A stretch of DNA of 26,902 nucleotides from CAYWBI01 sp964456445 (GTDB taxonomy: Bacteria; Calditrichota; Calditrichia; Calditrichales; J004). Shown in pieces: positions 24,121 through 26,902 of this stretch. The notes beneath the pieces are model-generated. The model was not told the origin of the DNA. It ran no database searches and worked only from the letters and a program-made list of their open reading frames with translations. The stretch is taken from contig CAYWBI010000033.1 of assembly GCA_964456445.1 (NCBI GenBank), forward strand, positions 1 through 26,902. The letters run 5' to 3'. The position numbers and the translations under genes are program-made. The stretch's first letter is position 1, and every line of letters starts with the position of its first letter.

Positions 24121-25605
24121 ATGAGTGATTTGTCGCAAATTTTGGATGATATATATGACGGGTTTTGTTCGATGCGCCTCAATGGTGAAATCGTTTACGC
24201 CAATAACAGGGCAAAACTTTTATTAGGTTTGGATGAAATTCCAAACAGTAACTTTTTTGATGTGCATTTGAAAGACAAAAATATAATCAATACAATAAAA
24301 GACTCGGCAAAAACACAAAACCGTATTAGCGACCTCGAATGTGAGTTGTATGCGTCTTCCGGGGAATCCTTCCCTGTTATCCTAAGTTCGAACGACATAA
24401 AGGACATCAATGGCATAATGGTGGGCATTGCCATATTGTTTAAAGATATGTCCGAGCAAAAAGAGATTTATCGCCAATTGATGCAATCGCAAAAGCTGGA
24501 GAGTATTGGTATGCTGGTAAGCGGGATTGCTCATGAATTCAACAATATCCTGTCGGGCATTTTGCCCAACGCGGAACTGATTAAAATGACTGTTAAGGAA
24601 AAGGATGATCCAAATTATCAAAGGGCAGACGCTATTCATAAATCATCTCAACGTGCTTCAAATATTATAAAACAACTCCTTAGCTTTGCACGTGACGATG
24701 AAGAAAAAAGCAGACCGCTGAACTTAAGCCAGAATGTAGCGGAAACCCTGGATATCCTCAGTAAATTATTTGGCAAGGAAATTGTTATAGAGAATAAATT
24801 GCCCCTACATTTGCCCTTGATCGACGCTGACCCTACCCGTATTCAACAAATAGTTATGAATTTGGCCATTAATGCCCGTGACGCCATACATGGCTCCGGG
24901 ATCATTGAGTTTTCTGCCGAGGTTGTAAACCTTGGCGATGATAAACACCGGGCTGTGAAGGCCGGAAGCTATGTAAAGCTTTCGGTAAAAGATGATGGAC
25001 CGGGAATTCCAAATGAATATCTTGATCGTATATTTGAACCCTTTTTTACAACCAAGGACCCAGGTAAGGGAACCGGGCTTGGGCTCTCGACCGTATATGG
25101 TATCCTAAAATCATTAAAAGGGGATATTCGTGTCAAAAGCGAAGTTGGCAAAGGCACCCAGTTTGATGTTTATTTTGCAACAAGTAAAATTGATTTAGAG
25201 GACAAAGCAGACGAACAACTTATACCAACCATTCATGGGGACGGTCAACTGGTATTGGTTGTAGATGACGAAGAAGTTGTTTGTGAACTTGCAATGGATA
25301 TGCTTCAATATTTTGGCTTTACATCAATTGGCGCCATGAGCTGTGAAGAAGCAATAAGCATATTTAGAGAAAAACATTCAGAAATAAAGATGGTAATTCA
25401 GGATTATCTTATGCCAAAAATGAGTGGGCTGGACTGTTATCTGGTGCTAAATGAGATTGATCCGAATGTTCCGGTTGTTATTTCATCGGGTATTGCAAAC
25501 GTAGAGAACAAAATCAAACAAAAGAACATATCACCGGCCGGTTTTTTACAAAAGCCCGTTTCGCTGAATTCGATTTCGGAAATCCTGCTAAAGGTTTTTA
25601 AGTAA
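24121..25605 (+). CDS. PAS-containing hybrid histidine kinase
   Basis: A 494-residue soluble kinase. A PAS domain lies at about 5-110 (DDIYDGFCSMRLNGEIVYAN). The phosphorylation site is His138 in GIAHEFNNILSGI; the N-box is NLAINARDAI (247-256); the ATP lid motifs are DDGPGIP (291-297) and GKGTGLGL (315-322). The C-terminal receiver (376-494) keeps its acidic pair Asp382/383, phospho-acceptor Asp428 (QDYLMPKMSG), Ser455 and Lys478, so internal phosphotransfer is possible. No output domain is attached. It is tightly coupled to the preceding membrane protein, which may supply the signal input. Its downstream target is not in the window. Confidence 0.94.
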   Translation: MSDLSQILDDIYDGFCSMRLNGEIVYANNRAKLLLGLDEIPNSNFFDVHLKDKNIINTIKDSAKTQNRISDLECELYASSGESFPVILSSNDIKDINGIMVGIAILFKDMSEQKEIYRQLMQSQKLESIGMLVSGIAHEFNNILSGILPNAELIKMTVKEKDDPNYQRADAIHKSSQRASNIIKQLLSFARDDEEKSRPLNLSQNVAETLDILSKLFGKEIVIENKLPLHLPLIDADPTRIQQIVMNLAINARDAIHGSGIIEFSAEVVNLGDDKHRAVKAGSYVKLSVKDDGPGIPNEYLDRIFEPFFTTKDPGKGTGLGLSTVYGILKSLKGDIRVKSEVGKGTQFDVYFATSKIDLEDKADEQLIPTIHGDGQLVLVVDDEEVVCELAMDMLQYFGFTSIGAMSCEEAISIFREKHSEIKMVIQDYLMPKMSGLDCYLVLNEIDPNVPVVISSGIANVENKIKQKNISPAGFLQKPVSLNSISEILLKVFK

Positions 25606-25642
25606 TAACCGGTGCTAAAACCAAGAATGGCATTTCGTTGAC

Positions 25643-25665
25643 AAAGATAAAGCATCTTTCTTTTT
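25643..25665 (+). terminator. Weak terminator after the hybrid kinase
   Basis: AAAGAT (25643-25648) and ATCTTT (25654-25659) pair around a 5-nt loop, followed by C and five T residues. The stem is short and AT-rich, so the call is tentative. It lies between two convergent genes. Confidence 0.4.
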
Positions 25666-25696
25666 GTTAAACCATCCTCCGCAACACCTGCAAATC

Positions 25697-26833
25697 TTAT
25701 CCGTTTTTTACAAACGCGTCCAAACAGTCCAAAATGTAATCCTTTTGATGGATGGTTAACTCCGGGTATATTGGGATGGCCAGTGTTTCCGCAGCGGCCA
25801 TTTCTGCCTCGGGAAAGCCCCCTGTTTTATAATTTAAATAAGAAAAACATTCCTGATTGTTAAAGGTAACCGGATAGTAAATTTCACAACCGATATTTTT
25901 CGAACGCAGAAAACTCAAAAGTGCATCTCTTTTTTTACTACGGATTATAAATTGGTTGTAGATATGCCGGTTGCCGGGCAGGGCCGTGGGGGGGGTAATC
26001 TCCGGTTCCAATTTACGGTCCATGATTCCCCGGGTATAATACTGTGCGTTTTCCTGCCGTGCTGCCGTCCAGCCATCGAGATATTTGAGTTTTATATCAA
26101 GAACTACGGCCTGTAAGGTATCAAGGCGAAAGTTTCCCCCAACCATTTTGTGATAATATTTTGGGTTGGCACCATGGTTTTTTAGGTAGGTCATCTTCTC
26201 AAACAAAGTCCTGTCCTTTGTTGTTACCAGGCCACCATCACCAAAGGCGCCAAGGTTTTTACTTGGAAAAAAGGAAAAGCAACCAATGTCGCCAAAAGTT
26301 CCGGTACGGTTTTCCTCTGCGTCTTCCGCGCCAATGGCCTGGGCGCCGTCTTCTACAATATAAAGGTTATGTTTTTGCGCAATGGCCTTGATGGCGGACA
26401 TATTGGCCACCTGTCCATAAAGGTGCACGGGAATTATGACCCTGGTTTTGTTTGTGATGGCAGCTTCCAGCTTTTGTGGATCCATATTGTAGGTCACCGG
26501 ATCAATATCCACAAAGACAGGTGTGGCATTTAAGCGGACCACGCACCCGGCGGTGGCAAAAAAGGAGTAAACGGGTACGATAACTTCATCACCGGGTTGG
26601 ATATCCAGGGCCATAAGCGCCAGGATAAGGGCGTCTGTTCCCGATGAAACCCCAAGGGCAAAAGGCGTTTGGCAATAATCGGCAATATGCTCTTCAAAAC
26701 TTTTTAATTTTGGTCCGCCAATAAAATATTGAGATTCCATTACCTCGTTTACTGCCGGTATGATTTCGTTTTTTATCGTTTCATACTGTGCCTTTAAATC
26801 CAATAAAGGGACGTTTTTAATTTCATGATTCAT
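25697..26833 (-). CDS. DegT/DnrJ/EryC1-family PLP sugar aminotransferase
   Basis: A 378-residue PLP enzyme. The cofactor lysine is Lys192 in FSFFPSKNLGAFGDGG. Other family marks are SSGTDALILAL (63-73), IVPVYSFFATA (85-95) and EDGAQAIGA (161-169, in which the Asp and Gln contact PLP). These enzymes transfer an amino group from glutamate to a nucleotide-bound keto sugar, in building surface polysaccharides or glycans. Which sugar cannot be told from the sequence. AGGAG lies before the ATG. No other sugar-nucleotide gene is in the window; more may lie beyond the right edge, in the direction upstream of this gene. Confidence 0.92.
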   Translation of the reverse strand: MNHEIKNVPLLDLKAQYETIKNEIIPAVNEVMESQYFIGGPKLKSFEEHIADYCQTPFALGVSSGTDALILALMALDIQPGDEVIVPVYSFFATAGCVVRLNATPVFVDIDPVTYNMDPQKLEAAITNKTRVIIPVHLYGQVANMSAIKAIAQKHNLYIVEDGAQAIGAEDAEENRTGTFGDIGCFSFFPSKNLGAFGDGGLVTTKDRTLFEKMTYLKNHGANPKYYHKMVGGNFRLDTLQAVVLDIKLKYLDGWTAARQENAQYYTRGIMDRKLEPEITPPTALPGNRHIYNQFIIRSKKRDALLSFLRSKNIGCEIYYPVTFNNQECFSYLNYKTGGFPEAEMAAAETLAIPIYPELTIHQKDYILDCLDAFVKNG

Positions 26834-26902
26834 TTTTTCTCCTGTTTAAAAACTCTTCAATTTATGAACAACAATGGATATTCGCCACAAAAAAAACTCT
26901 AT

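Overview
The window looks like a chromosomal segment of a bacterium from the Fibrobacterota-Chlorobiota-Bacteroidota side of the tree, most likely a Calditrichota/KSB1/Ignavibacteria-type lineage. This rests on one exported protein with a C-terminal sorting domain of the kind used by type IX secretion (NSPNPFNP...GVYFYRI...KMFMLK), a DUF5916 outer-membrane protein, a moderately AT-rich base composition and AGGAG-type ribosome binding sites. The phylum assignment is inference. No tRNA, rRNA or CRISPR array was seen.

Region 1 (1-3227) is a signalling cluster. It holds the 3' part of an ATPase-TPR protein cut by the window edge, a soluble histidine kinase overlapping it by 8 nt, a small zinc-ribbon/TPR protein and a zinc-ribbon/FHA protein. 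Region 2 (3425-8736) is a complete oligopeptide/dipeptide-type ABC importer in the order binding lipoprotein, ATPase, ATPase, permease, permease. Region 3 (8863-9855) is a sigma-54 activator with no receiver domain, similar in layout to PspF. One reading is that regions 1-3 form a single circuit that senses a signal and controls peptide uptake. Only the proximity is seen.

Region 4 (9856-11340) is a mobile-element patch: a possible IS1-like relic, hairpins, a frameshifted IS1595-family element with 30-bp imperfect terminal inverted repeats (10129-11167), and a possible 52-aa small ORF overlapping the stop of the next gene. Region 5 (11179-14993) has a CadC-like membrane-bound winged-helix/TPR regulator, divergent from an exported WrbA-like flavodoxin carrying a C-terminal sorting domain. 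Region 6 (15156-20439) carries a lysine 6-dehydrogenase/saccharopine dehydrogenase-like enzyme, a type II NADH dehydrogenase and the DUF5916 protein, with hairpin terminators between convergent genes.

Region 7 (20440-25605) runs rightward: a nested inverted-repeat leader, recO, glycyl-tRNA synthetase, an unrecognised polytopic membrane protein and a PAS/hybrid histidine kinase, the last three tightly spaced. Region 8 (25697-26833) is a DegT/DnrJ-family sugar aminotransferase on the minus strand, whose upstream region runs off the right edge.
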